Positions 50,694 through 59,555 of a DNA stretch of 64,000 bases are shown here, piece by piece. Origin of the DNA: DATBLE01 sp963837265 (lineage in GTDB: Bacteria > Actinomycetota > Thermoleophilia > Gaiellales > Gaiellaceae); contig CAWIMQ010000005.1 in NCBI GenBank assembly GCA_963837265.1, positions 1 through 64,000 of the forward strand, given 5' to 3'. Below the pieces are notes generated by a model. It was given only the letters and a program-made list of their open reading frames with translations. It did not search any database and was not told where the DNA came from. Both the position numbers and the translations under genes were made by a program. The first letter of the stretch is position 1, and every line of letters begins with the position of its first letter.

Positions 50694-52028
50694 ATGTTCT
50701 CGCGGACGTTCGCCGTTGCCGCGCTGGCGGCGCTCGTCTCGACCTGCGTCTCGAGCGCGGCAACTGCGATCTCCCGGAAGCCGCTCCAGATCGGCGCGGT
50801 CGTTCCCGAGCTCCTCGACCCGGGCCTCCAGGACTCGACGATCGGCCTGATCAAGCAGGCCGGCCTCGACGACGTCGCGCGCGTCACGGTCACGTGGCAG
50901 CGCGGACAGACCTCGATGGACATCGGGCTCCTCTCCGACCTCCGGACCGGGATCGACAGGGCCCGCGCCGCCGGGATCGACACCTACCTGGACGTCTATC
51001 CGAGCGGCAGCTCTCAGACCCCGACCACGGCGCGCGAGCAGGCCCGATTCGCGACGTGGACGGCCTCGGTCGTCGCCGGGATCCCCGGCCTCGCACACGT
51101 GATCGTCGGCAACGAGCCGAACCTGAACCTGTTCTGGTTACCCCAGTTCGGCCCCTCGGGCCAGGACCTCGCCGCCGTCTCCTACGAGCACCTGCTCGCC
51201 CGGGCCTACGACGCCGTCAAGGCGGTCGCGCCCCGCGTGGAGGTGCTCGGCGGCACGCTCGCGCACTCGGGGACCGACAAGCGGGGGACCGGCCGCGACA
51301 CCCACTCGCCGGCGCGGTTCATCCTCGACCTGGGTGCCGCCTACCGCGCCTCCCACCGGACGAGGCCGATCATGGACGCGTTCTCCTACCACCCCTACAT
51401 GGAGCGAGCGAGCCTTCCCCCGACCTTCCGCCACGTACGCTCGAAGACCCTGACGATCGCCGACTACGGCAAGCTCGTCTCGGCGCTGAAGCGGGCGTTC
51501 GCGGGGACGAGGCAGAAGGGCGCCACGCTGCCGCTCGTCTACGACGAGTTCGGGGTCGAGGCGCGCGTGCCGCCGTCACGCCTCTCCGGGTACAGCGGGC
51601 ACGAGCCGCCGACCACGCACCCCGTCACCGAGGCGACCCAGGCGCGCTACTACGCGGAGGCGATGCACCTCGCCGCCTGCCAGCCGACGGTGCGCACGTT
51701 CATGGTCTTCCGGCTGATCGACGATTCGCTCCTCGGCGGCTGGCAGTCGGGCGTCTTCTATGCCGACCGCAAGACGCCGAGGTCGAGCATCTCCGCGGTC
51801 CGAGCCTCCGCGCGGGTCTACCGGCGAACGGTGGTGGCCGGCTGTGCCACGCTCCTCGCACCGAAGCCGGTCGTCGACTGGAAGCGGGCGCCGTCAGATC
51901 ACCTGCGACGAGGACTGCGCCTACGTCGAGACCTACGCCGGATCGGGGCGAGCAAGCCGCTCGCGACGCTGCGCGGCAAGGCTCTCGCCGGCGAGACGAC
52001 GCGGCTTGCCCGCCCGCCGGCGCGCTGA
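50694..52028 (+). CDS. Secreted clan GH-A-like hydrolase, 3' end degraded
   Basis: 445 residues as read, with a signal peptide (about 1-25). A TIM-barrel of the GH5/GH39 type shows the probable acid/base Glu in HVIVGNEPNLN and the nucleophile Glu in LVYDEFGVEA. ATG 50694 follows -10 TACGCT (50680-50685) by 8 nt. After DWKRAPS the reading frame is wrong. Pieces of a C-terminal beta domain (ITCDEDCAYVETY, then IGASKPLATLRGKALAG, then ALKPDRYRISLRVTAT, then DPYRANAFAASGPVVG) occur in three frames from 51890 to about 52110. At least three indels separate them. The catalytic domain is intact. Confidence 0.8.
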   Translation: MFSRTFAVAALAALVSTCVSSAATAISRKPLQIGAVVPELLDPGLQDSTIGLIKQAGLDDVARVTVTWQRGQTSMDIGLLSDLRTGIDRARAAGIDTYLDVYPSGSSQTPTTAREQARFATWTASVVAGIPGLAHVIVGNEPNLNLFWLPQFGPSGQDLAAVSYEHLLARAYDAVKAVAPRVEVLGGTLAHSGTDKRGTGRDTHSPARFILDLGAAYRASHRTRPIMDAFSYHPYMERASLPPTFRHVRSKTLTIADYGKLVSALKRAFAGTRQKGATLPLVYDEFGVEARVPPSRLSGYSGHEPPTTHPVTEATQARYYAEAMHLAACQPTVRTFMVFRLIDDSLLGGWQSGVFYADRKTPRSSISAVRASARVYRRTVVAGCATLLAPKPVVDWKRAPSDHLRRGLRLRRDLRRIGASKPLATLRGKALAGETTRLARPPAR

Positions 52029-52154
52029 AGCCGGACCGGTACCGGATCTCGCTCCGCGTGACCGCGACCCGTACAGGGCGAACGCGTTCGCGGCGAGCGG
52101 CCCGGTCGTCGGCCTAGCCGAGAGCGAGCGGGAGCGGCGCGAGCATCGTCGCGC
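52029..52154 (+). pseudogene. Out-of-frame 3' remainder of the GH-A-like gene
   Basis: Continuation of the preceding gene's C-terminal beta domain in other frames (ALKPDRYRISLRVTAT and DPYRANAFAASGPVVG). See the gene entry for the shifts. Confidence 0.6.
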
Positions 52155-53003
52155 TCACGCCGCGGTACGTGTAGCGAGCCGGTCGTTCAGCGCGCGCATC
52201 CCGTCGTTCCCCTGCTGCGTCCAGGTGACGATTTCGCGGTAGCCGTTCTGCGCCGCCCAGGCGAGCTCGCGCTCCTTCAGGGCCCGGCCGAGGCCGCGGC
52301 GGCGGCGATCGCGCCGGACAACGGTCAGACCATCTTCGGCGACACCGTCGTCGTCGTGCCGGCAGAGCCCCGAGTAGGCGACGACCGCCCCCGACCAGCG
52401 CGACGAACGAGCCCTCGGGCAGGTCGCCTCGTCGCTCGGCAAGTCCTCGCGCGAGAACGCATCGCTTCGACGGTGGCGAAGTCGGCCCAGCCCTCGAGCG
52501 CGAGCGGGTGGGCGGCGTCGAGGAGCTCCGGCCACTCCGCGATCGCCACGAACTCCAGATCGTCGCAACGAGCAGGCTCTTTACAGTGCCTGGCACCGTC
52601 AAGAGCGCGACCTGCTCCAGCTGGCGGTCGACCTCCCGGAAGCCGAACCGCTCCGCGAAAGCCTGCGAGCCCGGGTCGCCCACGTGGGTGCCGACGCGAT
52701 CGACGCCGGGCGCTCGACGTGCTCGCCCAGCCGGGCGAGCAGCACCCGACCGAGCCGCGGCGGCGCGCTCCGGAAGGAACGGGGCGCGACGAATGCCCGC
52801 CCGGGGGCGTCCGACAACCCACCGATGCCGCTTCCGGCGAGCCCGCCGTCGAGGTCGGCGAGGAGCAGCAGCTGCTCCGGCTTCATGCGGGCCCGTTGCT
52901 GCTCGACCGTTCCGGCCGACTCGTTCGGAAGCACGACCCGCCGGACGTGCAGCCACGCCTCGACGTCCGCGTCGCTCTCGACCGCGCGCACCTCGACGGT
53001 CAC
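52155..53003 (-). pseudogene. Double-GNAT acetyltransferase, multiply frameshifted
   Basis: GTG 53003 overlaps the methyltransferase stop by 4 nt. The N-terminal GNAT half (TVEVRAVESDADVEAWLHVRRVVLP..LLLLADLDGGLAGSGIGGL) is in one frame to about 52715. VDRVGTHVGDPGSQAFAERFGFREVD continues in a second, CDDLEFVAIAEWPELLDAAHPLALEGWADF in a third, and LPEGSFVALVGG back in the second. AVVAYSGLCRHDDDGVAEDGLTVVRRDRRRRGLGRALKE.. to the end is in yet another. At least four shifts are needed. A GTGCCTGGCAC palindrome (52587-52597) interrupts the middle. Confidence 0.75.
52587..52597. repeat. GTGCCAGGCAC palindromic core within GNAT pseudogene
   Basis: GTGCCTGGCAC, the reverse complement of the core in the 22.6-kb array, at the boundary between two frames of the broken acetyltransferase gene. 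It may be an insertion that broke the gene. Confidence 0.6.
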
Positions 53004-53692
53004 GCTCGCTCCCACACCGAGACGTGCATCGTGCTCGCGGACGTGAACGGCTCGCGAGCCCAGCCGCCCCACCGTTCGCGCAGCCGCATCCCGGCCAGAC
53101 GCGCCATCAGGTCGAGCTCGCCCGGCGATACCGAGCGGAACGGAATCGAGAGCCGCTCCCAGCGTCCGTCGACGAGCGTGAAGTGATGGGAGACGAGCCG
53201 CTGGGTTGCGGGGTCGTACTCGTCGATACCCACGTGGGTGTCGGTGAGGTCGAAGACCTCCAGGCGACCGCCGCCGCCGACGCCGGCCTCGACGACGAAG
53301 CAGCCGCCCGGCTCGAGATGCGCGGCTGCGTTCCGGAAGCAGGCGGCCTGCGCCTCCTGCGTCGTCAGGTTCAGGATCGTGTTGAAGACGACGTACGCGA
53401 GGACGAACGACCCCTCCACGCGCGTGGTCGCGAAGTCGCCGATCCCGGAGATCGCGTCGGCGCCCGGCTTCTCGCGCAGCTTCGCGACCATCTCCGGGGA
53501 GAGGTCGATGCCGTGGACGCGCACGCCGCGCTGTGCGAGCGGCAGCGCGATGCGCCCCGTGCCGATGCCGAGCTCGAGCGCGGCCCCGCCGCCCGCCAGC
53601 GCCGCGAGAACGTCGACAACGGGCTCGACCGGCATCTCCGCCGTCTGCCGGTCGTAGCGGGCGGCGACAGCCGCGCCGAAGTAGTTCTTCAT
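53000..53692 (-). CDS. SAM-dependent methyltransferase, class I
   Basis: 230 residues. The SAM-binding motif I is ALELGIGTGRIALPLAQRGV and the acidic loop is VHGIDLSPEMV. A C-terminal region with TLVDGRWERLSIPFRSVSPGELDLMARLAGM is typical of small-molecule methyltransferases. ATG 53692 overlaps the ABC permease stop by 4 nt, so it is co-translated with an exporter. Substrate unknown; possibly the exported compound. Confidence 0.88.
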   Translation of the reverse strand: MKNYFGAAVAARYDRQTAEMPVEPVVDVLAALAGGGAALELGIGTGRIALPLAQRGVRVHGIDLSPEMVAKLREKPGADAISGIGDFATTRVEGSFVLAYVVFNTILNLTTQEAQAACFRNAAAHLEPGGCFVVEAGVGGGGRLEVFDLTDTHVGIDEYDPATQRLVSHHFTLVDGRWERLSIPFRSVSPGELDLMARLAGMRLRERWGGWAREPFTSASTMHVSVWERA

Positions 53693-54516
53693 CCCGACCG
53701 CTTCAGCTTCCCGTGCTTCTTCGCGTACCGCTCGCCGCGGCGGAAGACGGCGAGGCCGAGCGGGATCGAGACGGCGCCGATCACGAGCAGCGGCCAGATG
53801 TCGCGCCATACCGCCGCCGGGCCGGCGCCGTCGAGGATCGCGTGCCGGATCCCCCGCAGCGCGTAGGTCGCCGGAGAGACCTTCGAGATCGCCTGCATCC
53901 AGCCGGGCAGGACCGACACCGGGTAGTAGACGCCGGAGACGACGAGCATGATCCCCTGGCCCATGAAGCCCAGCTGCGTCCCCTTCTCGGGCGAGATCAG
54001 CGGGAGGACGGCGGTCATCATCCCGATCCCGATGAACGACACGGACGCGACTCCGAGCAGGAGCAGCGCGGTGCCGAAGTTCGCGTGCGGCATGTGCAGC
54101 GAGAAGAGCGCGGCGACGGCGCCGAAGACGAGCGACGCGCGCACGACCCCGTAGCCGATCGCGAACAGGCCCATCCCGATCAGGTGCACCGGCCGCGACA
54201 GCGGCGCCATGAACGTGTACTCGATCGTCCCCTCCCAGCGCTCCCAGGCGACCGTCTCGGTGAGGATCTCGAAGACGATCCCGAGGTACGCCCAGATCAC
54301 GGCTCCGATCAGGAGCTTCGTCGTCAGCTCGTTCACCTTTCCGGGAGCGATGTCGCCGGTCTTCGAGATGAAGACGATCGAGAGCGTGTTCGCGATCGTC
54401 CAGAGGAAGAACGCGACCTCCCAGAGCGCGTAGCGCTTGACCAGGTACCAGTTGCGCTCGACCACGCCGTACAGGCCGATCAGCTCGTGGCGGGCACGTG
54501 CGACTGCAGCCGTCAT
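53689..54516 (-). CDS. ABC-2 type exporter permease
   Basis: 275-residue membrane protein with six helices and the ABC-2 C-terminal motif MQAISKVSPATYALRGIRHAI. It belongs to the DrrB/NodJ-like permeases exporting drugs, lipids or polysaccharides. It overlaps the ATPase stop by 4 nt and the methyltransferase start by 4 nt, making a tight three-gene operon. Confidence 0.9.
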   Translation of the reverse strand: MTAAVARARHELIGLYGVVERNWYLVKRYALWEVAFFLWTIANTLSIVFISKTGDIAPGKVNELTTKLLIGAVIWAYLGIVFEILTETVAWERWEGTIEYTFMAPLSRPVHLIGMGLFAIGYGVVRASLVFGAVAALFSLHMPHANFGTALLLLGVASVSFIGIGMMTAVLPLISPEKGTQLGFMGQGIMLVVSGVYYPVSVLPGWMQAISKVSPATYALRGIRHAILDGAGPAAVWRDIWPLLVIGAVSIPLGLAVFRRGERYAKKHGKLKRSG

Positions 54517-55310
54517 CGGGCGCTCACCTCCTCTTCCTCCTTCTCCCACTCGTCCTCGAACGTCTTGCCGGTCGCGGCGAAGAACGCCTGCTCGAGCGTC
54601 TCGACGCCGTAGCGCCGCTTGATCTCGCCGGCGGGCTCGAGGCAGAGGAGCGCGCCGTCGTCGAGGATGCCGATCCGCTCGGCCAGGATCTCCGCCTCGA
54701 CCAGGTCGTGGGTGCAGAGCAGGATCGTCGTGTCGTGGACGGCGCGCACCTCGCGGATGAAGTCCTGCACCTCGAGCTTCGAGCGCGGATCGAGCCCGGT
54801 GGTCGGCTCGTCGAGCAGGAGCAGCACCGGCGAGGTGAGGAGCGCCCTCGCGAGCGCCACCTTCTGCTGCGTTCCACGCGAGAGGTGCTCCATCGAGTGC
54901 GAGCGCCGCGAGACGGGGAAGCCGACCCGCCCGAGGATCTCCGGGATCCTCGTCCGCGTCTCCCGGGGCGTGAGCCCGTAGAACCGCGCCGCGTAGGCGA
55001 GGTTCTCGGTCGCCGACATCTTCTTGAAGAACGACGCCTCGACCGAGACGCGGTTGACCATCTGCCGTACGGCTCTGGTCTCCGAGATGTCGTGGCCGAA
55101 GATGCGCGCGCTGCCGCCGTCCGGCAGGAGGAGCGTGGAGAGCAGCCGGACGAGGGTGGACTTGCCGGAGCCGTTCTGGCCGAGGATCGCGATGCACTCG
55201 CCCCGGCTCAGGTCGAACGTGATCCCGCGCAGTGCGGCCACCCGGACGCGCTTGCGCCCGTCCTTGCGGACGAACTCCTTGCCCAGATTGTGAACTTCGA
55301 CGGCCTTCAT
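54513..55310 (-). CDS. ABC exporter ATPase
   Basis: 265-residue ATPase partner of the ABC-2 permease. Walker A is GQNGSGKST (about 43-51), the signature LSRGTQQKVALARALL has Arg in place of the second Gly, as in many DrrA-type proteins, and Walker B is LLLLDEPTTGLDPRS. The C-terminus is acidic. First gene of the exporter operon. Confidence 0.92.
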   Translation of the reverse strand: MKAVEVHNLGKEFVRKDGRKRVRVAALRGITFDLSRGECIAILGQNGSGKSTLVRLLSTLLLPDGGSARIFGHDISETRAVRQMVNRVSVEASFFKKMSATENLAYAARFYGLTPRETRTRIPEILGRVGFPVSRRSHSMEHLSRGTQQKVALARALLTSPVLLLLDEPTTGLDPRSKLEVQDFIREVRAVHDTTILLCTHDLVEAEILAERIGILDDGALLCLEPAGEIKRRYGVETLEQAFFAATGKTFEDEWEKEEEEVSAR

Positions 55311-55625
55311 GCGTTGCTCCTCGAGCCTCAGACGACACGGACAGCGACTGCGCCACTCCGGCGGGAACCGGGCGGCGCGCGCGAGAGCTGCGTGTCAGCC
55401 GAAGAGCAACATCGAGTCGCCGAGGCTAGCAGACGTCTCGGCGAGCGCGCAAGCGGGGCGGAGCCGGCGACCTACGGGTGGCGGTCTGGGTGTCTTCGCT
55501 TCGTCAACGTACGACCTCCGTTCGTCGCGGACGACCGATCATACCGGCCCACGCTGGGGGCGCACAACCGCACGACGGCGGAGGGGCCTCGCGGCCCCTC
55601 CTGAGCTCCGCCGAATCGGAGACGA
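55311..55625. other. Intergenic region with one terminator-like hairpin
   Basis: 315 bp without a gene. A perfect 8-bp hairpin GAGGGGCC/TCGC/GGCCCCTC (55581-55600) lies 26 bp beyond the SRPBCC stop and could end that transcript, although no U-tract follows. The rest should contain the ABC exporter promoter, but I cannot assign a convincing -35/-10 pair. Confidence 0.5.
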
Positions 55626-56048
55626 CTAGATCTCGAGCCTCGCCTTGAGGTTCTCGAGCATGACATCCGCCTCGAGCTCGTTGCGCTTGATCAGGAAGCG
55701 CTCGAACTTGGGCTCCAGACCGAGCGGCAGCTTGTAGTCGGCCTCGAACGCGAGCTTCGTGAAGCCGTTCTCGCCCTGGAACTTCCAGATGAACGTGCTC
55801 TCGATCTCGCCCTCGGCCTTCTCGACGATCTTCTCGTCGACCACGTGCTCGATCGTCTCGGTCTTGCCGGTGAACCGCTTCCCGGCGAAGTTGTAGAACC
55901 ACTCGAAGCGGCGAACCGGCTTCGCCTCCACGGCCTTCACCTCGAACAGGCTGGGCCAGATCTCGGGCAGGTGGGCGGGCTCGTCCACGTACTCGAAGAC
56001 CTCGTGCACCGGCTTCTCGACGGTGACGGCCTTCATCAGCTTCGGCAT
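55626..56048 (-). CDS. SRPBCC-family protein
   Basis: 140 residues of START/Bet v1-type fold: MKAVTVEKPVHEVFEYVDEPAHLPEIWPS at the start, the central FEWFYNFAGKRFTGKTETIE and a final long helix FERFLIKRNELEADVMLENLKARLE. Such proteins bind hydrophobic ligands or help cofactor insertion. ATG 56048 has GGAAGGAG upstream. Function not assignable. Confidence 0.88.
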   Translation of the reverse strand: MPKLMKAVTVEKPVHEVFEYVDEPAHLPEIWPSLFEVKAVEAKPVRRFEWFYNFAGKRFTGKTETIEHVVDEKIVEKAEGEIESTFIWKFQGENGFTKLAFEADYKLPLGLEPKFERFLIKRNELEADVMLENLKARLEI

Positions 56049-56241
56049 CTCTGCTCCTTCCTCCCCCCGGGCTGCCTCTCCGCCGGGCGGGATCCTCGCT
56101 CCAACCGCGCCGCGGTCAAGACCAGAATTGACCGCGGCCGGGCACGCCTCTAGGGTGGCCTCGCGCCGTCCGAGAGGACGCGGGAGGCGAAGCCGCCTCG
56201 GGGCCCGACAGGACGGCCCGGGGCGTTTCTCGTGGACCGGG
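56049..56241. other. Divergent spacer before GNAT gene
   Basis: 193 bp. It includes the SRPBCC ribosome site. The sequence GGTCAAGACCAGAATTGACCGCGG near 56113-56136 resembles the dre-like operators of the amino-sugar locus (GGTCAAGACC is identical to the core at 7049-7058). This may be a distant target of the GntR-type repressor. No repeat is obvious. Confidence 0.45.
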
Positions 56242-56718
56242 ATGGAGATCAGACCGCTGCAGCCGAGCGACTGGCCCGCCGTGCGGGCGATCTACGCGGA
56301 GGGCATCGCCACGCGGCAGGCGACCTTCGAGACCGAGGCGCCCCCGTGGGCGAGCTGGGACGCAGGCCACAGGGACGACTGCCGCCTGGTGGCCGAGCGG
56401 GACGGCGAGGTGATCGGCTGGGCAGCGCTCTCGCCGGTCTCGGGCCGGCCCTGCTACGCAGGCGTGGCCGAGGAGAGCGTGTACGTCGCCGAGAGAGCAC
56501 GCGGTCACGGCGTCGGCCGGGCCCTGCTCGATGCGCTGGTCGCGAGAGCGGACGAGGTGGGCGTCTGGACGATCCAGACGTCCGTCTTCCCCGAGAACGT
56601 CGCGAGCATCGAGCTGCACCGCCGCTGCGGGTTCCGGGTGGTCGGTGTCCGCGAGCGCATCGGACGGCTCGACGGCGCCTGGCGCGACACCGTGCTGATG
56701 GAGAGGCGCGCCGACTGA
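56242..56718 (+). CDS. GNAT acetyltransferase (phosphinothricin-acetyltransferase-like)
   Basis: 158 residues matching the Pat/MnaT group: IRPLQPSDWPAVRAIYAEGIATRQATFETEAP at the start, GWAALSPVSGRPCYAGVAEESVYVAERARGHGVGRALL for the acetyl-CoA loop, and SVFPENVASIELHRRCGFRVVGVRERIGR. Relatives acetylate methionine analogues or phosphinothricin. ATG 56242 chosen. Nothing in the neighbourhood defines the substrate. Confidence 0.9.
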   Translation: MEIRPLQPSDWPAVRAIYAEGIATRQATFETEAPPWASWDAGHRDDCRLVAERDGEVIGWAALSPVSGRPCYAGVAEESVYVAERARGHGVGRALLDALVARADEVGVWTIQTSVFPENVASIELHRRCGFRVVGVRERIGRLDGAWRDTVLMERRAD

Positions 56719-57129
56719 GCCTCCCGCGGTGGGACCCGGGCGAACGGATCGTCACAGCTTCGTATCGGGGTCTGACCCCATACTGAATCGGAACTCGCTG
56801 CCCACAGCCACCCGCCCCGTCGTGTTCTCGAGCTGTGGAGACCACGTCACCGACTCGCAACGGGTCTGACCCCGGCTCCCCGCACTGCCGCCACAAAGGC
56901 GGCTGTCCAGTCGACGAGCGAGACGGAGTCACCGGCGCCTCGAGGAGCGCCGATTGCCGCCCGCCGCCGGTCGCCGCCGACCACCCGGCGAGGGCGGGAC
57001 ACCCCCGCCTCCTGCGCCGTCGTTCCTCGTCATGTCGGCAGGGCGCCACGGTAGTAGAGTCGCCGCGGGCGCGGGCGGAACGTGCGGCGTCCGTCCCGCG
57101 CCCCACCGAGCGGGTGATGCCGGGCGCCG
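56719..57129. repeat. Spacer with GGGGTCTGACCCC palindromes
   Basis: 411 bp without a gene. Two palindromes of one kind: GGGGTCTGACCCC at 56767-56779 and GGGTCTGACCCC at 56862-56873. The second is preceded by CTGTGGA (56833), as in the GTGCCAGGCAC elements, and ATCGTCACA (56749) matches text inside the 50-bp repeat units. They look like a second REP-like family sharing parts with the first. I see no promoter or RNA gene in the remainder. Confidence 0.65.
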
Positions 57130-58353
57130 TCAGGAGCCCAGGCGCGAGCGCGCCTCGGCGATCGCGCCTCGAGGATCCCCCAGCCGGGCGGCAACGCTCT
57201 CGGTCGCCGTCGCGTCAGGGGCGAACGTTCCCTCGCGGACGGCGCCGGCGACCTGCCCGTGGGCGTCGCGGAACGGAACTCCCTCGGCGACCAGCGCTTC
57301 GGCGGCGTCGGTTGCGAGGAGGAGCGGGTCGGCCGCAGCCTCCGCCAGGCGGCCGTGGTCGAAGGCCAGCCCGCCGACCAGCACCGTGAGCGCCGCCAGA
57401 GCCTCGCGGAGGTCACGCCGGGCGTCGAAGACCGGGCGCTTGTCCTCCTGGAGGTCCCGGTTGTACGCGAGGGGGAGGCCCTTCATCGTCGCGAGCAGGC
57501 CGGTCAGCCGGCCGATCGCCGTGCCGGCCTTGCCGCGCGCGAGCTCGGCGACGTCCGGGTTCAGCTTCTGCGGCATCATCGACGAGCCGGTCGCCGCCTC
57601 GGCAGGGAGGCGGACGAAGCCGAATTCCGCCGACGACCAGAGGACGAGCTCCTCGCCGATCCGCGACAGGTGAACGAACAGCACGGCCGCGGCGTAGAGG
57701 TAGTCGAGCGCGAAGTCGCGGTCGGCGACGGCGTCGAGCGTGCTGCGCATCCTGCCCGGCGGCCGAGGCAGCGGCAGCGTCGAGCCGGCCAGGGCGCCGG
57801 CGCCGAGCGGGCTCTCCGACGCGCGCTCTGCCGCGAGCCGGAACCGTGCCCGGTCGCGGTCGAGCATCTCCACCCACGCGAGCAGGTGCCACCCGAGCGT
57901 CACGGGCTGCGCCCGCTGCAGATGCGTGTAGCCGGGCATGGCCGTATCCGCCTCGGCCTCGGCGAGATCGAGCACGGCGAGCGCGAACGTGCCGACCGCC
58001 TCGAGCGCCTCCGCGCACGCATCTTCGACGTAGAGCCGCATGGCGGCCGCGACCTGGTCGTTGCGCGAGCGGCCGGCGTGGATCTTGCGCCCCAGCGGGC
58101 CGAGCGCGCCCTCGATCGCCGTATGAACGTCCTCCTCGCTCAGGTCGGCATAGCCGCCCTGAGCGATAGCTGTCAGGCGTGACGTGAGCTCGGCGTGCTC
58201 ATCGTCGGTGAGGATTCCCGCAGCGTGGAGTCTGGCCGCGTGCACGCGCGACGCCTCGCAGTCGTAGGGGAGGAGCTCGGCGTCGTGCGCGCGGAGGAAG
58301 TCCCAGACCTCGGGTGCGAGCCGGACCTCGACCCGCCCCGCCCACAGCGTCAT
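57130..58353 (-). CDS. argH: Argininosuccinate lyase
   Basis: Last step of arginine synthesis. 407 residues, shorter than the usual 450-470, mostly at the C-terminus. Conserved blocks are HAGRSRNDQVAAAMRLY, PGYTHLQRAQPVTLGWHLLAW and the fumarase-superfamily signature GSSMMPQKLNPD. ATG 58353 overlaps the argG stop by 4 nt. Last gene of the arg operon. Confidence 0.94.
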   Translation of the reverse strand: MTLWAGRVEVRLAPEVWDFLRAHDAELLPYDCEASRVHAARLHAAGILTDDEHAELTSRLTAIAQGGYADLSEEDVHTAIEGALGPLGRKIHAGRSRNDQVAAAMRLYVEDACAEALEAVGTFALAVLDLAEAEADTAMPGYTHLQRAQPVTLGWHLLAWVEMLDRDRARFRLAAERASESPLGAGALAGSTLPLPRPPGRMRSTLDAVADRDFALDYLYAAAVLFVHLSRIGEELVLWSSAEFGFVRLPAEAATGSSMMPQKLNPDVAELARGKAGTAIGRLTGLLATMKGLPLAYNRDLQEDKRPVFDARRDLREALAALTVLVGGLAFDHGRLAEAAADPLLLATDAAEALVAEGVPFRDAHGQVAGAVREGTFAPDATATESVAARLGDPRGAIAEARSRLGS

Positions 58354-59555
58354 CCGACGGCGACCTTCCTCGCACGGGCGGCGGCGAGCTCGGCCTCGAG
58401 CGACGCCAGCCGGATGAACCCCTCCGCGGCCTCGTGCGGGAAGGTCTCGCCGGTCGCGTACGAGGCCAGCGTCTCCCTGTAGAGCGCAAGCTCCGAGCGC
58501 CGCCCGCTGACAACGGCGCCCCCCGGCCGCAGCCGGACGCGCACCTCTCCGGTGACGAGCTCCTGCGTCCTGTCGACGAAGGCGTCCAGCGCCTCGCGCA
58601 CGGGCGAGAACCAGAGCCCGTCGTAGACCGTCCGCGCCCAGCGGTCCTCGAGCCCGCGCTTGACCTCGAGCTCCGCCTTCGTCAGGACGAGATCCTCGAG
58701 CGCGCGGTGCGCGGCGATCAGCGTCATCGCCGCCGGCGCCTCGTACAGCTCGCGGCTCTTGATCCCGACCGCGCGGTTCTCGATCATGTCGATCCGCCCG
58801 ATCCCGTACGCGCCGGCCTGCTCGTTCAGCGCCGGGACCAGCCGGTGCAGCGGCAGCTCCGCGCCGTCGAGCGAGACGGGCAGCCCGGCCTCGAATCCGA
58901 CCACGATCTCGACCGGTGCCGGTGCCGAGCCCGGGTCGCCGGTGAGCCGGAACGCCTCCTCGGGCGGCGCCTCCCACGGATCCTCGAGAATCCCGGCCTC
59001 GATCGAGCGGCCGAACAGGTTCTCGTCGACCGAGAACGGCGAGCCCTGCGTGACGGTGACGGGGATGCGCCGCGCGAGCGCGTAGTCGATCTCCTCGTCG
59101 CGCGTCCACACCTTGTCCCGCAGCGGCGCGACCACCCGTACGCCGGGGTAGTTCGCACGAAAGGCGAGCTCGAACCGCAGCTGGTCGTTGCCCTTGCCGG
59201 TACACCCGTGGACGGCCGCCTCGGCGCCCAGCTCGAGCGCGAGCTCGGCGACCGCCTGCGCGATCACCGGCCGCGAGAGCGCGGAGACGAGGGGGTACTT
59301 GCCCTCGTAGAGCGCGTTCGCCTTCAGCGCCCTCGCGACCTGCTCGTTCGCAAACGCCTCGCGGCGGTCGACGAGCAACACGTCGTCCGCGCCGGCTGCG
59401 TAGCCGCGCTCCTGCGCCTGCTCGAGGTCGAAATCCTGCCCGACGTCGCAGAGGACGGCGACGACCTCGTCGTAGCCGTAGTCCTCCTTCAGCCAGGCGA
59501 TGATGCAGGTGGTGTCGAGCCCGCCGGAATAGGCGAGCACCGCGGTGCGGCTCAT
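58350..59555 (-). CDS. argG: Argininosuccinate synthase
   Basis: Condenses citrulline and aspartate using ATP. 401 residues with the PP-loop AYSGGLDTTCIIAWL and the signature segment CTGKGNDQLRFELAF. Also present are YALARRIPVTVTQGSPFSVDENLFGRSIEAG and the C-terminal FIRLASLEAELAAARARKV. It overlaps argR and argH by 4 nt each. Confidence 0.96.
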   Translation of the reverse strand: MSRTAVLAYSGGLDTTCIIAWLKEDYGYDEVVAVLCDVGQDFDLEQAQERGYAAGADDVLLVDRREAFANEQVARALKANALYEGKYPLVSALSRPVIAQAVAELALELGAEAAVHGCTGKGNDQLRFELAFRANYPGVRVVAPLRDKVWTRDEEIDYALARRIPVTVTQGSPFSVDENLFGRSIEAGILEDPWEAPPEEAFRLTGDPGSAPAPVEIVVGFEAGLPVSLDGAELPLHRLVPALNEQAGAYGIGRIDMIENRAVGIKSRELYEAPAAMTLIAAHRALEDLVLTKAELEVKRGLEDRWARTVYDGLWFSPVREALDAFVDRTQELVTGEVRVRLRPGGAVVSGRRSELALYRETLASYATGETFPHEAAEGFIRLASLEAELAAARARKVAVG

